Shown: positions 24,977 through 33,121 of the stretch, one piece after another
Layout: every line of letters starts with the position of its first letter
Position numbering within the stretch: position 1 is the stretch's first letter
DNA from: Chryseobacterium sp. Leaf394
Lineage (GTDB): Bacteria > Bacteroidota > Bacteroidia > Flavobacteriales > Weeksellaceae
Direction: 5' to 3'
DNA length: 64,000 nt
NCBI RefSeq assembly: GCF_001424105.1
Contig: NZ_LMQH01000011.1
Coordinates: forward strand, 2,110,184-2,174,183
Notes under the pieces: model-generated
Told to the model about the DNA's origin: nothing
Databases searched by the model: none
The model's input: the letters and a program-made list of their open reading frames with translations, nothing else
Translations under genes and position numbers: made by a program

Positions 24977-26227
24977 TTAAAGATCTCCGCCGTGATTGTC
25001 TAACTGACCTTCCCATTTGGAAACTGCAGATGTTGCCAAAGCATTACCTAAAACATTGGTCATACTTCTTGCCATATCGCAGAAATGGTCGATTGGAAGA
25101 ATCAATGCTATTCCCGCCGCAGGAATATCAAACATGGTACATGTTGCTACGATGATCACCAAAGAAGCTCGCGGAACTCCGGCAATACCTTTTGAAGTAA
25201 GCATTAAAACCAAAAGCATGGTAATCTGCTGCCCTAAAGTCATATCAACACCGTAAAACTGAGCAATAAATATTGAGGCGAAAGTCATGTACATCATGCT
25301 TCCATCAAGATTGAATGAATATCCCAATGGTAGAATAAACGAAACGACTCTGTTATTACAGCCAAATCTTTCAAGCTCTTCAACCAGTTTCGGGAAAACC
25401 GCTTCTGAACTTGTTGTGGAAAACGCAATTAATAAAGGAGATTTTATTCTTCTTAATAATTCGAAAAGCCTTTTTCCTAAAATTAAATATCCTACCAATA
25501 AAAGTACTACCCATAAAACAGCAATCGCAAAGAAGAAATCTCTCAGATAGACAGCGTAGACCTTAAAAATTTCAAAACCGTTGGTTGCAACTACTGCTGC
25601 AATGGCTCCGAAAACGCCTAATGGTGCAAACCACATGATGTACCCAACCATTTTTAAAATCGCGTGTGCAATAACATCAAAAAGCTTAACCACTGGCTGA
25701 GAATACTCATCACCCATATTTGCCAAAGCCACTCCAAACATAATAGAAAAGACTACAATCTGCAGAACTTCATTGGTTGCAAAAGCTTCAAATAAACTTT
25801 TAGGAATAATGTGCTTCACAAAATCTTCCAGTGAAAAACCTTTACTCGTTTTCACAAGTTCGTCTGCTGCTGTGAGTTCCTGATTCGGGAATTTAATGGC
25901 GTGCCCTGGCTCGAGCCAGTTGACCAAAACCAAACCTATAAATAAAGACACCAGTGATGCAGAAATGAACCAGAGCATTGCCTTGGTTCCTACCCTACCT
26001 ATCATTTTGATATCGCTCATTTTTGCAATACCCACCACCAACGTCGTGAAAACCAGAGGAGCAATAATCATCTGAACCAGTCTGATAAAAACGGTTCCGA
26101 GGAGTTTAATATTTTTTGAGAAAGCAAGTGCACTGTCAGGATACTGCAGATGCACGATTCCGCCGAGTAGAACACCGAGAATCAGCGCGATGATAATGGC
26201 GAAAAAAAGTTTGTTTTGTCCTTTCAT
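24977..26227 (-). CDS. Dicarboxylate/amino-acid:cation symporter (DAACS family)
   Basis: A 416-residue inner-membrane carrier that would import C4-dicarboxylates or glutamate/aspartate with sodium or protons. It has the GltPh-like layout. Visible motifs include AFSTTSSEAVFP, the serine-rich re-entrant loop, and YSFNLDGSMMYM, matching the NMDGT-type motif, followed by GIAGVPRASL and the substrate-binding helix DHFCDMARSMTNVLGNA. The last contains the Asp and Asn residues used for substrate and ion binding. GltP and DctA cannot be separated by eye. A promoter box lies 20 bp upstream. Confidence 0.93.
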   Translation of the reverse strand: MKGQNKLFFAIIIALILGVLLGGIVHLQYPDSALAFSKNIKLLGTVFIRLVQMIIAPLVFTTLVVGIAKMSDIKMIGRVGTKAMLWFISASLVSLFIGLVLVNWLEPGHAIKFPNQELTAADELVKTSKGFSLEDFVKHIIPKSLFEAFATNEVLQIVVFSIMFGVALANMGDEYSQPVVKLFDVIAHAILKMVGYIMWFAPLGVFGAIAAVVATNGFEIFKVYAVYLRDFFFAIAVLWVVLLLVGYLILGKRLFELLRRIKSPLLIAFSTTSSEAVFPKLVEELERFGCNNRVVSFILPLGYSFNLDGSMMYMTFASIFIAQFYGVDMTLGQQITMLLVLMLTSKGIAGVPRASLVIIVATCTMFDIPAAGIALILPIDHFCDMARSMTNVLGNALATSAVSKWEGQLDNHGGDL

Positions 26228-26246
26228 GTTGTAAAATCAAGTGGCA

Positions 26247-26254
26247 CAAATATA
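26247..26254 (-). promoter_or_regulatory. Probable -7 promoter element of the symporter gene
   Basis: On the minus strand TATATTTG (TAnnTTTG), 19 bp before the ATG. Confidence 0.6.
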
Positions 26255-26425
26255 ATATTTTTAATCTACCAAAAAATTAAAGTTTAAGCACTGAAATACA
26301 TTCTGGAAACCAGCAATTTTCTGAAAATTCAGATAATTTTTAGAAAAAATTTTCGTGAATTTAATTTTCAAAAGAGAAATAATTATTACATTTACAATTA
26401 ACAATTTAAAAAAATAAATTCACTT

Positions 26426-26914
26426 ATGAAAAAAACAATCACAATGGCTGCTCTTGCAATTGCAGTTTCTTTTGCGTCTGTTTCTTGTAAAAAGAAAGTC
26501 TCTGACGCTGATTTACAGACTCAGGCAACGACAGTGGTAACTTCTACTCCTACAGCTACCGTTGAAATCAAAGAAGGTGTAGCACATTTGAGCGGAACTT
26601 TCCCTGATCAGGCTTCAAAAGATGCAGCAATTACGCAGCTGAAAGCTATTAAAGGTGTAAAAGATGTGCACGATATGGCTAAAGTAGAAACTCCACTTGC
26701 CAGCACTCCGATTGAAAATGCTTCAATGGTAGATCCTGCTGTACAGCAAAAAGTAAAAGATGCTGTAAAAGATTTCCCATCTGTAAATGTAGAAGTTGTA
26801 AACAACGAACTTACGCTTACAGGTAATGTTTCTGCAGCACAGGCAAGAAAAATTAAAGAGTCTGTTGACGCTTTGAAAGTAGGAAAAGTAAACTTCAATT
26901 ACACAGTAAAATAA
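26426..26914 (+). CDS. BON-domain lipoprotein
   Basis: A 162-residue lipoprotein with signal ending in SVSC (Cys about 21). It carries two BON-like repeats: residues about 30-90 (ATVEIKEGVAHLSGTFPDQASKD ... IKGVKDV) and about 105-160 (VNVEVVNNELTLTGNVSAAQ ... VGKVNF). BON domains bind phospholipid or help to anchor envelope proteins, as in OsmY. It starts a two-gene unit; the next gene begins 6 bp after its stop and also has a BON-like stretch. Probably an envelope-stress or membrane-stability pair. Confidence 0.85.
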   Translation: MKKTITMAALAIAVSFASVSCKKKVSDADLQTQATTVVTSTPTATVEIKEGVAHLSGTFPDQASKDAAITQLKAIKGVKDVHDMAKVETPLASTPIENASMVDPAVQQKVKDAVKDFPSVNVEVVNNELTLTGNVSAAQARKIKESVDALKVGKVNFNYTVK

Positions 26915-26920
26915 TTATAG

Positions 26921-27340
26921 ATGAGCACATTAGAAGAAAAATATTCAGGAGTAGTATCTGCAGCACAGTCTGCCGGGATCTCGAATTTAAAAGTACAGGA
27001 GCAGGACGGTATTCTTTATGTATCTGGAGATGCAGCCAACACAGCTGCTAAAGATACAGTATGGAATGCTTTGGGAGCTATCGACGCTTCTTATTCTGCA
27101 TCAGATATCAATATCGACGTGCAGGTTACAGGTTTGGCTGCAGGAGCTTCATTAAGTGTAGCAACTGAAGAATCAAATCTGAACATCAGACAGGATCCTT
27201 CTACTGAAGCTGCCGTTGTAGGTAAAGCTTCAAAAGGATCTTCTGTAACACTTGTAGAGCAGACTTCTGACGACTGGTGGAAAGTAAAAACTACCGACGG
27301 AGTTGAAGGATATGCTTATGCAAGATATCTGAAGGCGTAA
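26921..27340 (+). CDS. BON-like and SH3b domain protein
   Basis: A 139-residue protein without signal peptide. Residues about 1-70 are BON-like (LKVQEQDGILYVSGDAANTAAKD ... INIDVQVTG). Residues about 78-139 form a bacterial SH3b domain (LNIRQDPSTEAAVVGKASKG ... DDWWKVKTTDGVEGYAYARYL), a domain usually found in cell-wall or envelope proteins. Absence of a signal peptide is odd for such a domain and suggests either a cytoplasmic role or non-classical export. It lies 6 bp behind the BON lipoprotein gene in an apparent operon that ends at the next terminator. Confidence 0.8.
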   Translation: MSTLEEKYSGVVSAAQSAGISNLKVQEQDGILYVSGDAANTAAKDTVWNALGAIDASYSASDINIDVQVTGLAAGASLSVATEESNLNIRQDPSTEAAVVGKASKGSSVTLVEQTSDDWWKVKTTDGVEGYAYARYLKA

Positions 27341-27374
27341 TACTTCAATATTTATAGAAATATTAACACACAGG

Positions 27375-27400
27375 AACATCCCAGCAATGGGATGTTTTTC
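27375..27400 (+). terminator. Rho-independent terminator of the BON operon
   Basis: AACATCCCA-GCAA-TGGGATGTT: a 9-bp perfect stem with a GCAA tetraloop, followed by a T run. Confidence 0.95.
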
Positions 27401-27408
27401 TATTTTTG
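27401..27408 (+). promoter_or_regulatory. Probable -7 promoter element of the barrel protein gene
   Basis: TATTTTTG matches TAnnTTTG; it directly follows the preceding terminator and is 27 bp before the ATG at 27436. Confidence 0.6.
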
Positions 27409-27435
27409 CCCCATCAAATAACTATTACTTTAAAC

Positions 27436-30210
27436 ATGAGGAAAATCTTATCCCTATTTTTTCTTTTAGGTTTATTTTTGGTGGCAAACGCACAGAAAAT
27501 CAGCCTGGACGGAAAAGTAAAAACTTCTGACCAGAAACCACTACCAAACGCTACCATTTACCTGTTAAAATCAAAAGATTCTACGATCATCAATTACACC
27601 TCGAGCAATAGTGAAGGTAGATTTTCCCTGAAAACAGATCAGGTGAATGAAAGCAGCATTCTGAAAGTGGAAGCAGACAAACACAGCGTCTTCTCAAAAA
27701 TTTTTGATAAAATCGACAGTTCTGTAGATTTAGGAGACATAACGCTTGAAGACAGCAAAATCACTGATATTGCAGAGGTAAACATCTCGGCTTCTCCGGT
27801 AAAAATTAAAAAAGATACCATTGAATTTAAAGCTTCAGCAATCAAGGTAAGACCTGACAGTAAAATTGAAGAACTTCTGAAAAATCTACCAGGCGTAGAA
27901 ATCAGCAATGAAGGAAAAATTACTGTTAACGGAAAGGAAGCAGATCAGATTCTCATCAACGGCAAGCCTTTTTTCGATAAAGACGGAAAAATTGCCCTGC
28001 AGAATTTACCCGCAGACATCATTAAAAGCATTCAGTTTACCACCACAAAAACAAAGGAGGAAGAGCTCAACGGAACTGCCGCAAAATCCAACAACGCCAC
28101 GATCAATTTCACGATTGACGAGAAAAAAAACAAAGGTTTGATCTCCAGACTTACGGCAGGATACGGTTCAGACGAGCGGTATGAAAGCAGCGGCCTGATC
28201 AGTTATTTTAAAAATGACACCAAAATCAGTTTGCTCGCATCTTCCAACAACATCAATTCTCAGGGCTTCTCGAATGACGAAGTTTTCGACAGCATGGGAC
28301 ACGGCAGAAACTCATGGCTGATGCGTGGCGGAAGCGTTGTAACAAACGGAAACAGCACTTATTACACTCAGGGCGGAAATAACAACAAAGGAATTCAGAG
28401 ATCCACCACCATCGGACTTAATTACAGCGATAAATTCGGAAAGGATGTTGACCTTGAAACTTTAAGCTTAATTCATACAGACAATGATCTTACCACCAGA
28501 TCAAAAGCTTCCCGAACTACCCTTTTGCCGGATTTTACTTTAAAAACAAACTCTGAAAGCAACGGTAAAAATGAAAATACACAGTATGGAGTTGATCTTA
28601 CTGCAAGAATTAAAATAGACTCGCTTACAAACATTTATTTTTCACCCAATTTCAACAGAACAGAGTCTAAATCTTTCAGCAATTCTAATTCAAATACGCT
28701 GAGAGATAATCTTCTGCTCAACGAAAACACGAGCTACATCCGCAACGAAACTGAAAATAACAGTTTTGCACCGAATATTTATTATTCCAAAAAATTCAAG
28801 AAAAAAGGCCGTGTGGCTTATGCCAACATGAGTTCTACCATTTCAGAAAACATCAACAACAATCTGAATAATTCCCGCACAGTTTTCTACAATTCTCCGG
28901 ATCCCGACGATATCAGAAATCAGCTTGCCAAAACAAAAAATCAAATCAACAGATATGATTTCAGAACCGGATATACCGAACCGCTTTCCGATTCCGCTAC
29001 GGTGAGTCTGAATTTTAACTATAATACATCTGCCTTCAACAACAGAAGAAATGTAAATGATTTTGATGTCGCAAATAATGGCTATTCCAATCTTAACAGC
29101 GCGCTTTCATACGAAATGAATCAGGACATCGACAGAATTTCGCCTGAAATAGGTTTTCAGATGAACAAGAAGAAAATTAATATCTGGTCATCAGCAGAAT
29201 TTCAGTTTACAAAAATGGGCGTAAATTCATTTTATCAGGGACAAAACTTCCGTTTAGACAGAGATTATGTACTTCCTGCGTTCAACCTCAGTGCAACCTA
29301 TAATTTTTCAGACAACAAACGGTTAAGCATTTACAATTACGCCTACTTCGACATTCCTTCAGCCGAAAGACTGACGCCGTACGAAGACAGAATCAACCCT
29401 TTGATCTCTTATATTGGTAATTCAAACCTGAAAAACACCTGGACCAACAGCCTTTTCATCAATCTGAATAATTTCAATATGGTGAAAAATATCAATTACT
29501 ATTTAAATGTTGGTTTTACCTATAGAGATAATGACATTGTAAACTATTCTTACTTCGACGAATCCGGGAAGCAGTTTATAACCTATGCCAACCTCAGCGG
29601 AAACAAAAACATCAACGCCGGCGCCGGCTTTACCAAAACCTTCAAGTGGAAAGATAACAAGCTGAGCATTAACCCGAGAATGAACATAAATTATTCTTAC
29701 AATCAGGGTTTTATCAATACACAGCAGTTTGTAAGTAATGTATATTCGTTAAATCCAGGAATGAACGTTACGTATGAAATCAAAGATAAAATTACAATCA
29801 AACCGTCTTACAGCATGAGTTACAACTTCAGCAACTACGAAAACTACAGCATTGATGAAGTAAAAACCAGCAATCAGATTCTGAAAATGGAACTGACCAA
29901 TTATGTCTTCAAAAGTAAACTCGTTATCGGCAATGACTTTGAATACAATACCACATCTAATATCGCTCCCGGTTTCAAAAGAGATTTCTATTTCTGGAAT
30001 ACCAGCGTTGGGTATTCTTTCTTTAACAAACAGCTGACGGCGAAAGTGAAAGTTTATGATATCTTAAACCAAAACCAAAGCGTAAGAAGAACCATTACCA
30101 ATGCTTACTTCGAAGACCGCGAAGATTTAATTTTAAAGCGTTATGTGATGTTTTCACTCACCATGAAACTCAATAAATTTGCAGGAAAAAAAGTGAAGGA
30201 GAATAAATAA
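27436..30210 (+). CDS. Outer-membrane beta-barrel family protein (TonB-receptor-like)
   Basis: A 924-residue exported protein: signal MRKILSLFFLLGLFLVANAQ, then a carboxypeptidase regulatory-like beta-sandwich (about 23-110, LDGKVKTSDQKPLPNATIYLL), a plug-like region (PDSKIEELLKNLPGVEISNE ... ADQILINGKPFF) and a long Asn/Ser-rich barrel. This is the OMP_b-brl_3 architecture of Bacteroidetes. It would sit in the outer membrane. Ligand unknown; no SusD partner lies next to it. The ATG at 27436 begins the signal peptide; the open frame ten codons further upstream overlaps the promoter. Confidence 0.9.
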   Translation: MRKILSLFFLLGLFLVANAQKISLDGKVKTSDQKPLPNATIYLLKSKDSTIINYTSSNSEGRFSLKTDQVNESSILKVEADKHSVFSKIFDKIDSSVDLGDITLEDSKITDIAEVNISASPVKIKKDTIEFKASAIKVRPDSKIEELLKNLPGVEISNEGKITVNGKEADQILINGKPFFDKDGKIALQNLPADIIKSIQFTTTKTKEEELNGTAAKSNNATINFTIDEKKNKGLISRLTAGYGSDERYESSGLISYFKNDTKISLLASSNNINSQGFSNDEVFDSMGHGRNSWLMRGGSVVTNGNSTYYTQGGNNNKGIQRSTTIGLNYSDKFGKDVDLETLSLIHTDNDLTTRSKASRTTLLPDFTLKTNSESNGKNENTQYGVDLTARIKIDSLTNIYFSPNFNRTESKSFSNSNSNTLRDNLLLNENTSYIRNETENNSFAPNIYYSKKFKKKGRVAYANMSSTISENINNNLNNSRTVFYNSPDPDDIRNQLAKTKNQINRYDFRTGYTEPLSDSATVSLNFNYNTSAFNNRRNVNDFDVANNGYSNLNSALSYEMNQDIDRISPEIGFQMNKKKINIWSSAEFQFTKMGVNSFYQGQNFRLDRDYVLPAFNLSATYNFSDNKRLSIYNYAYFDIPSAERLTPYEDRINPLISYIGNSNLKNTWTNSLFINLNNFNMVKNINYYLNVGFTYRDNDIVNYSYFDESGKQFITYANLSGNKNINAGAGFTKTFKWKDNKLSINPRMNINYSYNQGFINTQQFVSNVYSLNPGMNVTYEIKDKITIKPSYSMSYNFSNYENYSIDEVKTSNQILKMELTNYVFKSKLVIGNDFEYNTTSNIAPGFKRDFYFWNTSVGYSFFNKQLTAKVKVYDILNQNQSVRRTITNAYFEDREDLILKRYVMFSLTMKLNKFAGKKVKENK

Positions 30211-30228
30211 TTTAACGATATAAAATGA

Positions 30229-30262
30229 AATAACCGGAGAATGTTCTTCGGTTATTTTTTTT
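30229..30262 (+). terminator. Rho-independent terminator of the barrel protein gene
   Basis: ATAACCGGAGAA pairs with TTCTTCGGTTAT (one G-U) and is followed by eight T residues. Confidence 0.9.
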
Positions 30263-30283
30263 AAAGAATGTTTCTAAATTTAT

Positions 30284-30922
30284 TCATTCTTTCCAAAAAT
30301 CTTCTGTCAGGTAAAAAACAGTATCAATAAAATACAGCATATCATCCTGTGTAAGAACATTTTCATCATGAAGATCTTCTAAAATAACTCCAATCTCTCT
30401 ATTAATGTAATCGTTATTTCTATTATTTTCAAAACCATTTTCTAATAGAAATTCTTTCACTTTTGAAAGGTCTGTGACAGAAGTAATTGAAACATACTTT
30501 TGTTGAACTACCGCAAACAAAACCTCCTCATCCTTTGCAAAACCAAGTAATTCGTATGCAGTATCCGGGAAGAAAAAATTATGTAAAATGAGATTATGGA
30601 AATATTCTTTCCAGGATTTATAATAAATTCCGTCATTTAATTTTACAACAGATTCATTATCCCTCAAATAGACTTTTTGTTCTGCACCTTCACTTACGTA
30701 TTGCGAAAAATCAATATCTCTTACCCAAAGATTGTGATTATCAATATAATTTTCTAGTCTCTCTGTTTCTTTTCTTTTGAAGTGCTTTTCGATTTCAGTA
30801 TCTGCACCTGCTTTCTCGCCATCATCAAGGTAACCGGCGATTGTTTGGATAGTTGCTCCGTAGCTAACTTTGCTCTTTCCTGAAAGGATATTGTGTAATT
30901 CATCTTTTAAAGCATTTTGCAT
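30284..30922 (-). CDS. Orphan polyvalent-protein-type kinase domain protein
   Basis: A 212-residue protein resembling the Ser/Thr/Tyr kinase domain seen in phage and conjugative-element polyvalent proteins (Kinase-PolyVal). Visible are GAEQKVYLRDNESVVKLND (a glycine loop and a candidate ATP Lys), SWKEYFHNLILHNFFFPDTA, a catalytic-loop-like ILEDLHDENVL (Asp and Asn) and IDTVFYL in the DFG position. The N-terminal 60 residues are a charged helix without recognised domain. It is normally fused within large mobile-element proteins, whereas here it stands alone. The adjacent GLPGLI gene is on the same strand, 64 bp upstream in transcription order. Role unknown. Confidence 0.72.
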   Translation of the reverse strand: MQNALKDELHNILSGKSKVSYGATIQTIAGYLDDGEKAGADTEIEKHFKRKETERLENYIDNHNLWVRDIDFSQYVSEGAEQKVYLRDNESVVKLNDGIYYKSWKEYFHNLILHNFFFPDTAYELLGFAKDEEVLFAVVQQKYVSITSVTDLSKVKEFLLENGFENNRNNDYINREIGVILEDLHDENVLTQDDMLYFIDTVFYLTEDFWKE

Positions 30923-30925
30923 TTA

Positions 30926-30933
30926 CAAATTTA
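30926..30933 (-). promoter_or_regulatory. Probable -7 promoter element abutting the kinase start codon
   Basis: On the minus strand TAAATTTG (TAnnTTTG) ends only 3 bp before the ATG at 30922, so a transcript from it would have almost no leader. Confidence 0.45.
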
Positions 30934-30986
30934 ATTAATTATTTAAATCAAACGAGTATCTCAAAAATATGTAAAATCACCTTTTC

Positions 30987-31778
30987 TTAATTCAGAATCC
31001 ACTTCCTGTAAAACCCAAACTGATCCATCTCCACAGCCGGCGGATAAGTATTTTTTATATTTTTCTGAAACTCCGCAGTCATCTTGTTGAGATCCTGCAC
31101 TCTCACATCTTTATCATCAATATTCAGTTCAACGCCGTTTCCCAGCTGGTTTCTCTGGTTCTGAAAAGGATTTTCCAAAAAGTCACCCATCAGTTTATCG
31201 TATTTTTCCACTGTGATTTCCTGAGCCTTATTAAAATCGAAACTCAGTCTTTTGGTATCACTTTTAAACTTTTCAATACTGATCATCTGGTAGAAGAAAA
31301 TATTTTCGCTGTCACTCAGTTCGAAGATCAGTCCCGGCAAATCTCTGAATTTATATGGACCTTCCATCATCACAATTTCCGGACAAAACCACGCTGTCCA
31401 TTTTCTTTCTCCGAAATTTGCGGTTGCTTTCTGAACTTTGTATTGGTCTATCTGCTTAAACTCCTCCTCCACTTTCCAGCTGATTTTGTCATCAGATTTA
31501 ATTTTAAAAGGTAGATTTTCGTGGCTGTAAATAATCTGAATATTTTCGTTTCCCGCCTGCTGATGTACCAGAAACTGATTTGATTTTGAAGGATATTTAC
31601 TGTTTTCTAACAGCTTTTCATCATAAAAATAACTTTTCCCGCCCTCTACATCAAGATTCATATTGTATTTCCTTTCGCTTTTGTCGGGATGTACAATTTT
31701 CAGATTGTAATTGACTCTGGTTTGAGCCAAGAAAATTGTTGCCAGAAATAAAGCCGTGACCAGTGTAATTTTTCCCAT
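30987..31778 (-). CDS. GLPGLI family protein
   Basis: A 263-residue exported protein of a Bacteroidetes family named for its GLPGLI motif; here FRDLPGLIFELSDS near residue 150. The signal peptide MGKITLVTALFLATIFLAQ precedes a beta-rich mature part. The family's function is unknown; members are probably periplasmic or surface proteins and often occur beside outer-membrane receptors. Here the nearest barrel gene is two genes away on the opposite strand. The region upstream holds two classes of hairpin repeats. Confidence 0.9.
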   Translation of the reverse strand: MGKITLVTALFLATIFLAQTRVNYNLKIVHPDKSERKYNMNLDVEGGKSYFYDEKLLENSKYPSKSNQFLVHQQAGNENIQIIYSHENLPFKIKSDDKISWKVEEEFKQIDQYKVQKATANFGERKWTAWFCPEIVMMEGPYKFRDLPGLIFELSDSENIFFYQMISIEKFKSDTKRLSFDFNKAQEITVEKYDKLMGDFLENPFQNQRNQLGNGVELNIDDKDVRVQDLNKMTAEFQKNIKNTYPPAVEMDQFGFYRKWILN

Positions 31779-31878
31779 TGATGAGTATTAAAATTCGGAG
31801 TAAATATAGGGATTTGACCTATATTTTTTTTAAAAAAATAGTACACATGTTTTTATCAAAATTTTAAATCAGTAAGTT

Positions 31879-31938
31879 TCGGCTAAAGCCAAATTCCTGT
31901 CTGCATTAAGAAGCCGGGCTAAAGCCCGACCCTATTGA
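31879..31938. repeat. GGCTAAAGCC-type hairpin repeat, copy 1
   Basis: It contains GGCTAAAGCC, then after about 25 bp CGGGCTAAAGCCCG, then CCTATTGAA. The same arrangement occurs at 44938-44998. Both inner segments are palindromic. Confidence 0.85.
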
Positions 31939-31969
31939 ATATTGATTCGTCGTAAAATTCTAACCAAAA

Positions 31970-32317
31970 CGACGAAATGGGTTCAATATTAATAGCTGTG
32001 GATAAAATCAAGGAACGAAATTCGGTGAAGTCAAGTCCATGGAACAAATCAACACCAGTCATCAGAACCATGAAATGGTTCAACAACAATAGCCGTGGGT
32101 GCAACCCACGGAAAAAAGAAGACAACCTCAACCAGAACCACGAAATGGTTCAACAAAAATACCCGTGGGTGCAACTAATGAAAAAACATACAACCCAATC
32201 AGAACCACGGATTGGTTTAACAATAATAGCCATGGGTGCAACCCATGGAAAAAAGAATACAACCTAACCAGAACCATGAAATGGTTCAACAACAATAGCC
32301 ACGGGTGCAACCCATGG
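31970..32317. repeat. Tandem array of 69-bp units, each with two hairpins
   Basis: Four clear units start at 32064, 32134, 32201 and 32270 (spacing 70, 67, 69), preceded by a degenerate one from about 31970. Each unit has hairpin A (GAACCAT-GAA-ATGGTTC) and hairpin B (CCGTGGGT-GCA-ACCCACGG). Unit 3 has CCATGGGT/ACCCATGG in B: both sides of the stem changed together. Unit 2 has a broken B stem (ACTAATG) and unit 4 one mismatch. Conserved spacers include CAACAACAATAG and AAAAAAGAA. This is not a CRISPR: the spacers are alike and the units palindromic. It may be a REP-like array or a structured RNA. Confidence 0.9.
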
Positions 32318-32457
32318 ATCGACGCAAAACATAACAATCAAAAATAAAAACAAAAGACCAAAAGCAATTCCGATTTTTGTTGTTTTTACAGAGAAGATTT
32401 ATTTGACAAAAATATTTTATATGACTTCAGAAGTAAATCCAAGATATTTATTTTTCG

Positions 32458-32465
32458 TAAATTTG
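32458..32465 (+). promoter_or_regulatory. Probable -7 promoter element of the DUF6934 unit
   Basis: TAAATTTG (TAnnTTTG), 26 bp before the ATG at 32492. Confidence 0.6.
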
Positions 32466-32491
32466 AAAAAGAAACAACTGCTTTTTTAGAT

Positions 32492-32935
32492 ATGAACTTA
32501 CCTAAGTATTCGCTAAATTCCAGTGATCGAATGATGACCTTTGAATTTATTAGTGAAGGGAATAAGGGGTTGATCCATAAATTAGTCAGATTTCAGGCTA
32601 CCAACCTAAAAGATGTTTACAATCTTGCTTTTGGAGATAAAAATCTGACAACTGGCGATATTGATGATAAAGTAATTTCAAATAATGGAGACAGTGAAAA
32701 AGTTTTAGCTACTGTAGTATCAACACTTTATGCTTTCACAGATAAATACACTGATGTTTGGGTTTATGCGACTGGAAGTACAAAAGCCAGAACAAGATTG
32801 TACAGAATGGGAATTACCAAATTCTTTTCTGAAGTTGAGAATGATTTTGAAATTTTCGGTCAATTACAAGATGATTGGGACAGTTTCAAAATTGGTATAG
32901 AATATGAAGGATTTTTAGTGAAAAGAAAAAAATAA
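32492..32935 (+). CDS. DUF6934 family protein
   Basis: A 147-residue cytoplasmic protein. The pattern YSLNSSDRMMTFEFISEGNK, then NLAFGDKN, DDKVISNNGDSEKVLATVV and VWVYATGSTKARTRLYRMGI matches the uncharacterised family I know as DUF6934, found mainly in Bacteroidetes. The Thr/Arg-rich segment TGSTKARTRLYR may bind a nucleotide or phosphate, but that is a guess. Translation of a 52-residue partner starts 8 bp after its stop. The compact two-gene layout with promoter and terminator resembles toxin-antitoxin or similar modules; no function is established. Confidence 0.78.
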   Translation: MNLPKYSLNSSDRMMTFEFISEGNKGLIHKLVRFQATNLKDVYNLAFGDKNLTTGDIDDKVISNNGDSEKVLATVVSTLYAFTDKYTDVWVYATGSTKARTRLYRMGITKFFSEVENDFEIFGQLQDDWDSFKIGIEYEGFLVKRKK

Positions 32936-32943
32936 TCTTTGTA

Positions 32944-33102
32944 ATGAAAATAATAGAAGAATTAAAAAAAAGAAAGATTCCAATTGTCGCAATAGACAAA
33001 TCTTTGGATCAATACGATGATAAAATTTTATTTCCAAAAAAGCTTGCAAAAGCTAATGAAATGCTTAGGAAAATTGGATTACCAAAAACGACAGCGAAAT
33101 AG
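32944..33102 (+). CDS. Small protein encoded with DUF6934
   Basis: A 52-residue basic protein: MKIIEELKKRKIPIVAIDKS, then LDQYDDKILFPKKLAKANEM and a short basic tail ending PKTTAK. It starts 8 bp after the DUF6934 stop codon in an A-rich leader and is followed by a terminator, so it is very likely the second gene of the same transcript. I do not recognise the family; it is too short for most gene finders' thresholds. It could be an antitoxin, inhibitor or structural partner of the DUF6934 protein. Confidence 0.7.
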   Translation: MKIIEELKKRKIPIVAIDKSLDQYDDKILFPKKLAKANEMLRKIGLPKTTAK

Positions 33103-33121
33103 ATTTTTTTAATTAAATATC

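Larger units (their letters stand above)
31779..32491. other. Long intergenic region filled with hairpin repeats
   Basis: No believable protein gene in about 700 bp. From left to right: an AT-rich leader of the GLPGLI gene, a GGCTAAAGCC/CGGGCTAAAGCCCG hairpin repeat (31879-31938), a degenerate and then four good units of a 69-bp double-hairpin array (31970-32317), a degenerate copy of the terminator-like sequence seen at 33122 (around 32352-32380), and the DUF6934 promoter. Open frames of 69-96 codons within the array are caused by its periodicity. Confidence 0.8.

Noticed and set aside
31970..32317. CRISPR array
   Set aside because: Units are palindromic and the inter-hairpin sequences are similar instead of unique; no cas genes are in the window.
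31970..32347. Open frames of 69-96 codons in the hairpin array
   Set aside because: They arise from the 69-bp periodicity (repeated NNNS.GCNPW words on both strands) and have no independent support.
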